Below, piece after piece: positions 22,875 to 34,909 of a stretch of 64,000 nucleotides of DNA. A program made the position numbers and the translations under genes. The stretch covers positions 44,643 to 108,642 of the forward strand of contig JAKCWW010000489.1 of the NCBI GenBank assembly GCA_026260175.1. The letters run 5' to 3'. Source of the DNA: Reticulitermes lucifugus. Taxonomy: Eukaryota > Arthropoda > Insecta > Blattodea > Rhinotermitidae. The notes under the pieces were generated by a model, which had not been told where the DNA came from, searched no databases, and saw nothing but the letters and a program-made list of their open reading frames with translations. Positions within the stretch are counted from its first letter, which is position 1. Each line of letters begins with the position of its first letter.

Positions 22875-25450
22875 TTGTTATGACCATAGCCTATTTTAGG
22901 TATTGTCCCATTCCGATCGATGTTTTTATATCGAACAGTACGTCTGTAGTCTCTGTTAGTGTCTCAGTAATATACATATAATTCGATCTGCGATTCAACG
23001 AATAATTAATTAATTACTGAAGAGACTATGCCAGGGTGACTAGCATAAGAAAGACAAAAGGCTTCAAAAGTTAGGTTTATCCTTTGTCTCGCTTATTTAA
23101 CGCCACTTTTTCGTCCGCACAGTGCCGACAGCAGGATGATTATTAATGACGAATTTTGAATTTTACGGCAATATGCGACTATTTTAACCAGCACCTTACA
23201 CGCCTACAGCAACACTACAGTCGTACGGTCAGCGAACCCGATAACAGGAGTAACATTACAGGATCTATGCTTCTACATAATTAATAGACGACCCCATATC
23301 TCTCTCCAATAAATGGACTACAAGCCAATTACAATAATGGATGCTTCTACATATCGCATATAACACTATTATGACAAATATGGAAGTCTGTACATATAGT
23401 ACATAATAGTATTATAACGATAACTATAGAAACAACATCATATAAAAGAAGTTCATATTTCCTCATACTTAAGCACACTACCCAAGTACACTAGAACTAT
23501 ATTTCACGTGACATATCACCCCAATTAATATATTCATATAATACACATCATCTTCGCATTCGTATTATAAGTAATGGAATAAAATATAGAAAATGACAGT
23601 ACGCTAAACAATGTAGTGCTGTACTTAATATTGCAATGCATTCAATTGTTCTAAAAATCAGTTACATTTATTAGTTCTTTATAAAATTTAGTAATAAATG
23701 TCGCAATGAATGTTTTTAAATAAGTTCTTAGATATGCATATGAACAGGAAATTCTATGAAGGCAAAGGAGGGCTTTGGTAGTACAATAGCAATAATTGCT
23801 GATTTTTAGCCAGAAGGCCTTAACCTTCTATTGAAGCAAGTGAGCAGTAATATAGTCACGTAACAACAGCTGGTGTGCTTCTGTAGAATGTGCCCCTCAG
23901 GATGAGCCGATAAATGATCGAAATATATATAGCTTGTAAATAGAAGCTTTTACAAAAAATGCAGTATTTGATGTTACTATTAAACACAAATAAATGTGTA
24001 TAAATTTGTACACATTTGCCTGGATGGACAGAGAAACTACAAATAACCTCAGTCATTACAGCCGATCTTTCTGCTGATATTCTATTGAACTTTTGTTATT
24101 TAACGACGCTTTCACAACTATATAAACGTAGCATCAAACAGCGGGACAGTAAATATGAACTGAAGATATGACAGGAAGCGGGCTGGCTTATTTTAAGGCA
24201 CCATCCCAGCATTTGTCTGGAACCACTCAGCAAATCAAGAACAATTGAGAACAGCAGGTCTTGTTTTTTGACAGTCGATCTAGGGACCTCCGCTCACTAG
24301 TCGACTGCGACCTGCAATTTAGCGGATTTAAAAGAGTAGGAGATCAGAAATATTAAGTTACTGAACACATTTCCTCCTCATATTAATTGCAAACTGAAAC
24401 CCCTAACTAATAACAAAGTTGAATTTTCTGTTATTACACACACCTATTATAAAGAAGTTACTATATAATTCATCTTATTAAACAGTGAACAAAACCTAAC
24501 ACACAAATTACAAATTGTAGAATAAATGTTTCTTTTTTCATTTGCGATATAAACTGACATGCTGCCATCAGTTACAATTTACAGCTTGCGTATGCCCGTA
24601 TATTGTAGCGTACTTTCTCATTAATTTCTAAAGTTACAGAAATATTTAAACCATTATTCTCTTAATTTATATTGCCGCTTTTCCCTAATTAGTCAAGCAA
24701 TATTTTACACATGAAAAATCATCGTATTATATCTCAGTACTCGGTAGCAGTATTTTTTTATTCCAGTTTAAATTCATTGCATAGCAGGTGCGCCGTCTAA
24801 ACTAAATCTTCCCTCTTCCTACAGCATCCATACTTTTCTACACGTATGTACAACCTGCACGGTCTGTGCTGATGGTACGCTTGTGTGTCACAACATGAAA
24901 TAGGTTTTTGGTTCTAATATTTACGATGCGTTCATTTGCACCCCCATGTTTAATCTACTTCCTCTATTTTCCAACGAGTTACACCCTCTCTACCAACACA
25001 CACAGTACCACGAGGGTGTTACCTTGCAACGCTACACAGCATGCTGTAACTGCTACACGTACACACAGCGAGAAAGGTTTGATCTGTTGGGAATTGGTTA
25101 AACTAGCATATTCATTCACAAGTCCTTTCCTTCCATCTCCGTAAAACCCTGTATTTCAGTTTCTACAGTTTTTAAGCAGGCCCAATTTGAAGTCATCATG
25201 AGAAGAGAGATCCTATGCTGCAACGTGCTTATTGGACGACTCGAATTTAACATACAAAGTGTAACACAGTTTGTTTTAGTTTATTTTCTGAAAACACGTT
25301 AATGTTAAGAAAGGGCGTCATTTTGCCGCGGTCAGTTCATCAGTTAACATCTTCACAAACAACCAATAAATTCTTCTGCTTGGAATTTATGATATGTCTT
25401 TAAACAAGCCTTACTACACACACTGTTTAGTACACGAAACCTAATTCAGT
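22875..25450. other. No recognisable feature
   Basis: Very AT-rich with many stops. The 60-80-codon frames carry no known motif. Confidence 0.4.
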
Positions 25451-25454
25451 TACC

Positions 25455-25485
25455 CTGAAGATTGAGGTAACACGTACCTCCGAAA
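25455..25485 (+). other. Hammerhead-ribozyme-like core
   Basis: CTGAAGA (25455-25461) is followed by a 6-bp stem gaggta / tacctc around a 5-nt loop, then GAAA (25482-25485) and 'tgtcgg'. It has the same architecture as 16261-16292. No flanking stem I is obvious. Confidence 0.4.
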
Positions 25486-25499
25486 TGTCGGAACGAACT

Positions 25500-27260
25500 T
25501 ATGAAACTACACGGTGTAGTAATCAGGAAGACTATAGATAATCTGAGCAATATCCACCATGAAATCCTGCGATTTTATTATAACAAGAACATTATGAAAG
25601 AATGCCTGAAAATAGAATCCTGAAAATGCAACACCCTGCTTAATGCGAAGTGAAGAAGATTCAAGCAACGTCTGATAGAAACGTGGAACCATTTTAATCC
25701 TTCCAAGACCTTTATCCGTGATGTTTCTGTTCTTTGTGGCAATATCTTCCATAGCAACGTGACGATCATAGTATCCACGGCTTCAGTTTAGCTACTGTAT
25801 GCGTTTAAAGGTCTCATTACGACTGAGGCCAGTCGTGATTCTTTGTTCATTCTGGCGTGTTAGACACATTTAGGGCCTGCACTCATATCTTGTTAAGTGT
25901 AAAGCAACACCTCCCCCCGCCCTTTTCACATAACTTGCATAGGGATAAACATAGTTCAGGTCTATTCCCACATTTTAACCTTTTTATGATCAAACACGCA
26001 GTAAATAGATATTACGTTGTTTTATTCAGTAGAAGCTTTAGATTTCAATTCCATTTAAAGCAACTCTTCACGCAGTGTCGTGATTATTTAAGCTCTTTCA
26101 AGTTCCCGCGGGACCTCAGACGTTTCACATTTCAAATACCTTCCACGCTGATTACCATAACCTAAGAATAAAATTCCGCCGTGTATTGAACAATACATTT
26201 GAATTTGGAATAAAACTCATGAATTTATATGGACGAAGGCTACAACATGACATAAAGTATTATCAGAGAAAATAAAATACATTACATGCATTTATAGGCC
26301 TATGGATTTAGTTTGAAGTGTTCCGTAGAACACGAATTTTAACGCCAGATGCATACTGCTGTATAGGCCTATAATTGATTAGAAATTACTGAAACGACAA
26401 AAGCGAGGTACGTTATGGTGGGCAGCATCCAATATAACCTGAATTAAAGTATCGGGAAAGTAATCAGAACAGAAAATAATGAAGGTATGCACAATACTGT
26501 AAATGTTATTCTGGCGTCTTTGAAATTGTTTACTGTTCGCAGTGTACAAAACGAAGAAAGGCGTATCGTTAGAGGTAAGGAAACGAAAAAATCGGAAAAC
26601 ACTTTCCTAGCTACAATGATTCCATGTCTATTGATGAACGTCACATAGAGACGCTTCAGGAGATGTTGCCGAAGTAACATATGGAAGACAAAAGGACTGC
26701 GTAGATCGAGAGATCATAAAGAGACACATCAATCGCACAGAGATCATGAATATGCAGCACGAATCACATCACAATAAATCACACACACATTAACAAACAT
26801 CAGAACAAGCACAGAAATATCAGGACGAGGAACACCAGGAATAAGAAGGAGCAGCTGCACACACTGAAACCAAAAGCTGTGACAGACCATGTGAAATGGT
26901 TAACATATAACAAGGCAAAGGCTGTGCAGTAATGATCGTGAGATTATAGTGGAAAGCCGAGTGAAGTAATACATAAATGGACAAGGACTTTCCTATAGAG
27001 ATATTGCAGTTACTGAACTGCGAGTGAACTACTAAAGCTACACGTTACACTTCGATAAAAATAATGGCAGCAAGGATTAACAGACACGAAGTATACTGAC
27101 GGTGAATACACCTTTGAAAGTAGCACACATTTTTCGCAGACAATTTTATATCACAACGCCAGAATTGTTTTTAATATTATAATCATAGTATTGAAGAAGG
27201 TAAGCTTAAATACTCGTAATTCATGATCTGTACTCCTCACCGTACATTATTCGTGTAATC
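25500..27260. other. No recognisable feature
   Basis: No gene or element identified. The frames at 25507-26165 are not recognisable. Confidence 0.4.
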
Positions 27261-27261
27261 A

Positions 27262-27595
27262 AATCAGGACGATTGATATGAGTGGGGCAAGTGGCATGTA
27301 CGGAGTAGAGAAGAGGTTCATACAGGGTTCTGGCGCGGAAACCTGAGGGGAAGAGTCCACTTGGAAGACCTAGGCGTAGATGGGTGGATAATATTAAAAT
27401 CGATCTTCAGGAAGTGGAATGGGAGGGCATGGACTGGATTTATATGGCTCAGGATAGGGACAGGTTACGGCTCATGTGAATGCGGTAATGAACCTGCAGG
27501 TTCTTTAAAGTGCGGGACATTTCTCGACTAGCTGAGGAATTATTAGCTTCTCAATAAAGACTCTGATCCATGGAGTTAGTTAGTTAGCTAAAATA
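27262..27595 (+). pseudogene. LINE reverse-transcriptase C-terminal remnant 4 with 3' tail
   Basis: The translation gives [20 protein letters not shown] followed by [14 protein letters not shown] and a stop. This is the extreme C-terminus of the same reverse-transcriptase family as remnants 1 and 3, and the best-preserved tail in the window. The 3' untranslated part 'attagcttctcaataaagactctgatccatgg' runs to a gttag repeat at 27578-27595, probably the element's true 3' end. The upstream 'RMRWAGHVARMG'-like part is mutated. Confidence 0.88.
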
Positions 27596-27599
27596 ATTT

Positions 27600-30080
27600 G
27601 TAATTTACATGACAATGTGCAAAGTGTTTAGTAATAGTCATCCAAAGCGTGCAGAACACACAACCCAACGCATACTCGAGGTACACACATTGCAGGGCGA
27701 CCATCAGCGTCGAAATACGTTAAACAGCTGGATGTGAGACAGTTGGATCTAAGAAATTGTTTTAAATCCATAAAAGATTCTTAATGTTAATTTACAAAAA
27801 TGTGGCAATCATCTTGCTTCACTAATGTTTTAACGCTCAGTGATTACTACATTTATATATACGCATGTATATGTGTATATGTACCGCCTGGTTAATATTA
27901 AGGACCTCTGATTTTGTGCAGACAGTGTATTTCTGCATCCCTACGATACAGCCAATAAACAGCCATTACTAATCTATATAACACAACATATATCGATTTA
28001 CGTTTCTTAAGGAAACACACCATGTTTTCTGTGAATTAGGGCAATTTTAATGTTAAAAATTTAAGTGTTCTCCCACACATCTTTCTGTTGTTAAATTAAT
28101 TTATGCCTTCATCGTTGCGATAGGGTCCATTTTTAGACGTATTTACAGCAGGTTAACATCACTCGCATAAGTATCCCTGTAAAGCATACATGTAAAATCT
28201 AGGAGAGTGTTAGCAATATTCAGGCCTAGAGGAGATGCGGCAACAAAGCTGTATGTGAAGCTGACTACAGTGAGTTTAAAACTGACTCCGTCTTGTTACC
28301 TTGAAATCCTGTCCGAAGGACTCTCTGGTAACCTCAGAATCATGTTTGAATTCGCGGGGAGGATAAATTCGCAGTAGGCACTCCTCAACTAAAGGAATTT
28401 CCTTCCATCCCAACCACATTCCATCACTTAGGTCTACGGAATTATCGACGCATCTACATCAAGAGATAATTACCGATGTATTTAGAGTATATCGCCTGAC
28501 CATGAGTTCATTCAGCGAAAAGTCGTTACCGCAACTGTGGATCCACTACTACTGTGCAACTTTACAGCCGATCTCAGCAAGTTACCTTGTAGGAAGGCCG
28601 TTTGAAACGGAAAGTATTGGTGTCATCAGTACAGTTACAATCCCAAATTCTTCATGCTTTATCTCCACTGTCAGACAACTTCAAGTATAGTGACGTACAA
28701 CACGCAATTCAGTCCTCCTTCCGTGATCTTCCCAAATTACATTTCACGATTAACATCACATATTTTTGAAGCCACACAACTTCAGCAGTATATTCAGTGT
28801 CACTTCACAAGTAACGCCAATGGTCTAAAGAACAGGTTCACTCGTCCTCTAAAGAAAACTGGAACAGCACGTCCCGTACATCTTCGAATTTTTTGCACGA
28901 ACTTGGGCCCCTAGCCCCTAATTACGGAGCCCACGTTCAGCTTGGTGTCAGTACGTGGTGTAAAACACGAATGCTAAATATATTAGACTCATGAAGCTAC
29001 TTTATGGACAACATTGTGAGAAGTTTCGGTTGAAATTTTCGGTTTACGGATAGACTAGGCTATCGCCATATTGCTATTTCCATGTCCATACCTATTTAAA
29101 ATTTGCAAAGAACTGGACCTTTGAGTCAGACGTCTCCTCCAGAAAAGCGTTTCTATTACTGTAATAGAGTAATATAATGCTCCATATTACCAAATTTCCC
29201 AACTGAATTTGATAGGATTTGTTTTTGGTATTTATACCTAGATGCAAAATAAAGTAACATTTCGTATAAATCTGTAGTCCATGGAGTACCGAAACTTAAC
29301 ATTAACAATAAGAAATATGCCTTTGTCTGGCAGTATTCCTTGTGACTGAATGCTGCTGTTTCTGTAACGCGAAAAGTTTCGAAAGATAAAAGTTACTGAG
29401 CACATGGCCGAACTGGGAAACGACGGCAAACCGGCAGCATATGTAAAATTATCATTTGTTTAATGCCGGTGTTGGAGAGGTAAATTGAATACATGCGTTT
29501 GTATGAGATTCTGTATCAGAGCAACATGTTACTAAGGCATCCTCATGCAGTATCTGCTTAATGCAGCTCACTGTGCGAACCCTGCTCAGTTATCTGCAAT
29601 GAACTTCTTCAGAGCACGTCTAGCTATAAATATAAAGAGCGATGCACTGACATAGGTCCCTGCGCTGCACAACAGCCAATACAAAGCTTCTGTCCACACA
29701 TAACAAAGTTTTAAGTTTCTAATCCACACCCTCGAATCTTGTTAAACATTATTGGAAAATCATAATTTCTAAAGCTTTAAAAAATATTGTTTCAGAAACT
29801 TCGTACGTATCGGACAATGAGTAAACACTAGTAGTTACTGTACGTACCACCAGGTTCAATATTCAAAAATTCTACTTTCTGCCCACTCCGTGCATGTTTT
29901 ATATGGTTCTCAGAGTAAACAGCGATTATTTCCATATGTAGCACTGATTGATTGACTTTATAACCCAGATGGAGATGTTTACTGTGCGGTACGAACTCAA
30001 TTGTTAAACATATTTCTCGTTAAGTTTAGTTAAAGTTTTAGTACACAATCCACTTCCCACAGCGTCAGGAGAATTGTCTA
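27600..30080. other. No recognisable gene; TA/TG microsatellite at 27851-27882
   Basis: Only a short imperfect tatgtgtata tract is notable. Frames such as 28502-28914 are not recognisable. Confidence 0.4.
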
Positions 30081-30084
30081 CCTT

Positions 30085-30165
30085 CCAAAGCATCCAAACC
30101 AGCTCTAGGACCCTACTGAGTACAGGGGGCTTTTTCACTGGGGGTAAAGAAGCCAGGGTGTAAAT
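30085..30165 (+). mobile_element. SINE family B fragment (body only)
   Basis: 'aaaccagctctaggaccctac' to 'ggggctttttcactgggggtaaagaagcc' aligns with the reverse complement of the SINE B middle ('gtccagaccgtccctagggccc' ... 'ggggtaaagcggcc'). The tRNA-like head and tail are not preserved. Confidence 0.6.
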
Positions 30166-30169
30166 GTAA

Positions 30170-31870
30170 ACACTCATCTCTAATATGTCCACTACCGAGA
30201 TGCGTAGAATTGTACTTTCACTTCTCAATGTGTCTTCATGGCTTGGTGCTGAATAAACAACTAGGCAAAATTTATAGATTATTTGCGTAGGAAACGTGGA
30301 CCAAGAATTCTGAAATATAATACCTGAAACAATGAGGAAGTGTGCGTTAACAATGCGACATTCGTAAGATATAAATATAAGAAAAGCTTTTATGCTTTTA
30401 TCCCAAATCTGCCCAATATGTGAACACAGATAAGGAAACTACTCTCGTGGCAGATGCACAATCCATAACGTAACGTTACCTTTGTGGCAATTTTCGAAGA
30501 AGCTTACCTTTAAACCGGTAAGCCTACTTTTGTTACTAGAGAAAGAGCATGCAAATTTTATACATTAAGTGAAATTAATGAAGTTCATAGGACAGTGCGA
30601 ACACTTCAGCACACACAAATGCGTCAGCGGTGATTCTATTACAAGACAATTCATCGATTTTTTGGAAACTGTGGAGACGAAAAATATTTGCACACAGGTG
30701 CAAGTATTCGTATAGAGAAATGCATGTACGTTTATTTATATATGACAGAATTTTTGTTCCTTCCAGTACGTCAATATTCTGCACCTACCCCCACTCAGCC
30801 CTTAAAAATATCTCTACATTTCGTAAACTAGAAACCAGGCATCGATCCCTCCCCCTTGATATACAATCCACTCCCACATCTCTACCAACCCACCCACCCT
30901 CCATGCTCAACATACACTTCAGAATACTGATGTCATCGCTAACGGCTGTATATTGATGGTGGAGCTCATTTAGACAACCCCCTTGCCCTACCAAATACCC
31001 TCCCCCCATTCCATGTGTCCCAGCAAAATCCAGGGACTTTATCCAAGCTCAGAGTTACCTCCTCTTTCCCCCAATACCCGAAAATCCCCCAGGAGCATCT
31101 ACTCTGGCGCGTATCTATCATACATCATAATTCTCTGAAGATTTGGCCGCATTGGGTTGGTAGGCGTGGTTTATCATTTATAACCCATATACAATGCTTT
31201 AGTCTATAGCCCGGGAGCTTAGATAAAACAGGCACATGTATGGCGATAGCAGCTTTGTATTGCATGTGAACCATTAACTTCTGTTGCCGAGAACTGCAAT
31301 GCTGACAACAGTTGTTTTTCTTCCATTGGAACAAATGTTCTTTTGTTATAACTGGTTAACGTAAGAGAGATGGAGAGGGGTTTCCGCCACATATTGCAAT
31401 GAAATATGAAAATGTCCCAAAACGAATCAGCAAATTTACCTGCTTGTTACATTTCACAGTGCATTACTAGCAGTTTAAGTGGTAAAGTTTTCCCTGCGAT
31501 TAATTCAGTACCACGCCATTGAGGACTACAACCCTAACAGTCCATTAATAACTAGTAACACAATACTTCTCTAGTCAAAGTTATGAAGACATATTCAAAA
31601 ACTCTTCTACAAAACTCTGTTCATGAATATTTTCCGAAATGGGATGAGACGCTTTGTAGTCTACTAGACACCTACAGACTTTGCGGTGTAACCTAAGACC
31701 TGTGTCGTCTACCCACGAAACAGGTTTCCCCGAGCTGTCGTCAAGTGTCAACCATCAGGTTGCACGGGGTAACAATCCATAATCTGCACAGTCACAGCTC
31801 TCAGAACCTTAAGTCTCCCTTTGTTCATCAAAATGGCATATATTGCTACTTTCACAAAACAACAAGCAAT
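30170..31870. other. No recognisable feature
   Basis: 30780-31100 is C/T-rich, so it stays open in one frame on each strand. No protein motif is seen. Confidence 0.4.
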
Positions 31871-31872
31871 TA

Positions 31873-32044
31873 CATTCGAACCCGGTTATTACGACATCGG
31901 TTTAAGCGACACGTCGTGTATAGCCTCAAATATTCTGTGGCATCCATTAATTTCTCACTGTTAATCGCTGCATTATACTCCTCGGTTATTACAACGACAC
32001 AAAATATTCAGTCCCTTTCGTAACGTTATAACCGAGTTAGACTG
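31873..32044. mobile_element. pogo/Tigger-like MITE
   Basis: A 172-bp element. The left end cattcgaacccggttat and the right end, in reverse, cagtctaactcggttat match at 14 of 17 positions. Inside each end the motif 'cggttattac(aa)cgaca' recurs (31883 and 31983), as in pogo/Tigger relatives whose ends carry repeated ggttattacgac units. The left flank is TA, the right flank ca, consistent with a TA duplication in which one base has mutated. Non-coding, so it would have been mobilised in trans. Confidence 0.65.
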
Positions 32045-32049
32045 CAATT

Positions 32050-33610
32050 CATTGCACTGGATGGAACGGGGAATACTATTGGAAAATGAACTGAAAATTT
32101 GACCCCATTTTTTCTAGAGACTGTTTTTAAGTTGTTGAATTTTATGTCAAATTTGTAGCTACTTAACTTACAATATTAATAAAGAAATTACACTTGAAAT
32201 TTTTTAGATATATTTATTTCTGGAACACACTTATCGTACCTCAAGCGTTCTGTATATACTTTCACGCCACTGGTTGCTGGCCCAACCAGATTTCTTTCTT
32301 CACTGTGTATTTTTAATTATATTACTCCGATCCAACTGTTCAGAATTAGCAAATTCAACTGGATAAAAGCATAATATTTACTTAATTCCTTAGTACTGTC
32401 TCTACAATGTTATACAACCCGTCGTGGGCACTAAATTACTGCACAAGCCTACAACCTGGCTCGGTAATTCAAATATGGATTATTTTCAATGTCAAAGACA
32501 CTTTTTTGTTTTTTCCGTCTGCTATAAGTGGATGTTTGGTAGCCAAGAACGTGCGTTTTAAATGTTATGATGCCTTCGGGTGGTTGATGGTAGTTCGGCG
32601 TCTAGCCGTTTAGAAACCCTTCTTTATAGGAATAAAATGAGACCAGTATCGAAGCGTATCATTCATACTTGTTAGCTATGTACGAGCAATATCACAAAAC
32701 AGAGTACCAGGATACAACACCAATAACAATTTCATTCCCCCTCCCCTCGCTGTCTGATCACTTTGATGAGCTACAAGATTGATGTTCCGAATGCTGTGAC
32801 GTTTCACGTTTTTGTAATTCATCTCTCTGGAATAAAAGCAAGAGTGATAATTTACAGTAACGAGTACAAGCGCACTGGTGTAGGTTACGTAATCAGTAGC
32901 ATATCCCTCGCACATCTATTCCCTCGGCATGAATTGTACAGATAATGAACACAACTACAGCCGTAGCGAGCGACAATAAAAACTGAAAGGAATGAGAAAG
33001 CGGGAGAGGGAGACACCCACAAATAATCACAGTCCTATATGAAATATTACAGCACCATATATATAGGTCCACATATATTGTTGTATAACCTGTGAGGTGT
33101 CTTAAACTGTGGGTGTGAGGAAGTGTAGCAAAGCATAGTGGTGTTGATTACAGTCCAATAACCACTACGACGCCAACGCAACCCCCCCTCCCCAAGGCAG
33201 ATTCCGTTGCTCCATTCCAAGTTCCGAAACGCCACCAGTAGCGCCCTCTACTCTCCCCCCTTCATTTTGTCACAGCACTTCATTCACACAAACACGCAAG
33301 CAAGTCGTATAAAAACTGGCGGGCAATTGGGCAATGTCAGTGCATCAAAAGTTATATATATATATATATATAACACCTTCAATTTTGTCTCTAACACCTA
33401 TAAAATCACTGATAAATTTTAAGCGAAATACCACTGTGACATAGTCGTGTGCAGATCGTATATACCGAATTCTATCGAAATCGAATAATGAATTAATAAA
33501 CCACAGAAAAAATGGGCCTGTAACCGAAATATAATGCGTGGCAAAATTCAGAGTTTCTTGATGCTATAACAGGTGGTACATATAGTTGTCAGTAGGATTT
33601 AAATATGACT
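32050..33610. other. No recognisable gene
   Basis: Apart from the TA microsatellite at 33353-33372, nothing is identifiable. Confidence 0.4.
33353..33372. repeat. TA microsatellite
   Basis: Ten TA units without interruption. Confidence 0.9.
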
Positions 33611-33617
33611 CCAAATA

Positions 33618-33700
33618 ACGAAGTCGGTAAGCGACTAGGCTACGGGTTGGACAACCTAGGAATAGTAATTCGAATACCGAGGAACGCAGAGTTCAAGAAT
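33618..33700 (+). mobile_element. SINE family B, tRNA-like head only
   Basis: 'agtcggtaagcgactaggct' followed by 'acgggttggacaacc' and a B-box-like 'taattcgaataccg' corresponds to the head of SINE B read in its transcription direction. The body downstream is not recognisable. Confidence 0.6.
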
Positions 33701-34047
33701 GAGGAAGCCATCACTCCATTGCCCCATATGCTTTTTCCTGTGTACAGGGACAATTGTACCTTCATTTTACTGTGCTTTAAAGGGTTAAATATATTCTTCT
33801 ATTACACGCATATTTACGACTGTCTTCCAGCCAGCAACTTCCCGTAATACCTTTCCAGTGACGTGCTGTGTGAGCCTCTGTACACCCTCCTATGAGTAAA
33901 ACGTACAGCTCTGATCTCCCTCTTTCTTTGCTCGACCTAGCAGTATTTGGTGCAGAGTAGACCTACAAATTATGAAGAACCATGTCGTGACTGGAATTTC
34001 GGACACTGTACATCGTCTTCCCCTCGAAGGTACCTCTACTTTGCGTA

Positions 34048-34334
34048 ATGGTGTGGCTTGTGTGGTCAAATGATCCTGAGAGCTATGTCGACGGTGGCGT
34101 TGCTACCGGTAGGGCCTCCCATGCTGGACAGGTCAAAGGTGATGACCCAGACAAAAACGGATACATTGGTCCTCCGGCTGGGGGTTGGGACGTGGGGCTA
34201 ACAAACTCACGTCCGAAAAAAAAACCTCATTGTTGAGAAGCCTAACATTCGACGCCGGATGGACAATATTGGTAAAAGACCAAGGAAAAGTTATAAGGAT
34301 TATGATCTCTATATTGTTACTTGCAATGTGCTCA
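34048..34334 (+). pseudogene. LINE 5' end: leader plus start of endonuclease domain
   Basis: 34048-34236 encodes ATGRASHAGQVKGDDPDK and PPAGGWDVGLT, which I remember from the 5' leader of cockroach non-LTR elements (memory, not a search). From 34259 another frame reads toward DLYIVTCNVLSLY (34304-34342), a mutated form of the apurinic-endonuclease start motif 'lkIaTWNVRsLy'. The active-site asparagine of that motif is kept. The rest of the endonuclease and nearly all of the reverse transcriptase are missing. Sequence resumes at 34600 with the RT C-terminus. Confidence 0.7.
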
Positions 34335-34342
34335 GTCTATAT

Positions 34343-34590
34343 TTTTTTCCCATGGCGCAACATTCCCTAGTGGGCCAGGGCCTCCTCATTATCCAGGCCT
34401 CACGATCACACTCAGTTAGACACACCACTTTCGGTAGGACTCCTCTGGACGAATGATCAGCCTGACGTAGAGATCTATACCTTATAACACACAGCACTCA
34501 CAAGAGACTGACATCCATACGCCTGGCGGGATTCGAACCCACAATCTCACTAAGCGAGCCCTAGACCGCGCGGCCACTGGGATTGGCTAT
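34343..34590 (-). mobile_element. SINE family A, copy 2
   Basis: A near full-length copy (about 248 bp) on the minus strand, with the tRNA-like head at 34587 ('gccaatcccagtggccgcgc' in reverse) and a B box in 'gtgggttcgaatccc'. The 3' A-rich tail appears as ttttttt at 34343. The 8-mer gtctatat occurs at 34335-34342 and 34591-34598 and is the likely TSD. It is inserted at the internal-deletion join of a LINE. Confidence 0.88.
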
Positions 34591-34599
34591 GTCTATATA

Positions 34600-34905
34600 G
34601 GTCACAAATAGAACTAATCAGGAACAGCGGGAGCTATATAGAGATTTAGACATATCAGCAGACATTAAAAATAAAAGCCTGGAATGGATAGTAAGAATGA
34701 ATCATGGAACGGTAGTTAAGAAAATATTTGAGAGGAAACCGTAGAGAAGAAGAAGAACAGGAAGACCTACATTGAGATGGCTGGAAGATGTATAAAATAA
34801 TAAACTCGAAAGAAGCGGTCGTGGGATATTAACAGGTATAAACGTGCAATAACCCGCAGGGAACTTAGAAGCGCCACGAAACACTTCGGTCAGGACATAC
34901 AGTCC
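34600..34905 (+). pseudogene. LINE reverse-transcriptase C-terminal remnant 5
   Basis: One nearly continuous frame reads ELYRDLDISADIK, LEWIVRMNHGTVVKKIFERK, a stop, RRRRTGRPTLRWLEDV. This is the terminal block of the reverse transcriptase in a subfamily distinct from remnants 1-4 (LEWIghvvRM rather than RWAGHVARM). It follows the SINE A at 34343-34590 directly and probably belongs to the same insertion as the LINE 5' end at 34048, with the central ~2.5 kb expected for such an element lost. Confidence 0.85.
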
Positions 34906-34909
34906 CGCA

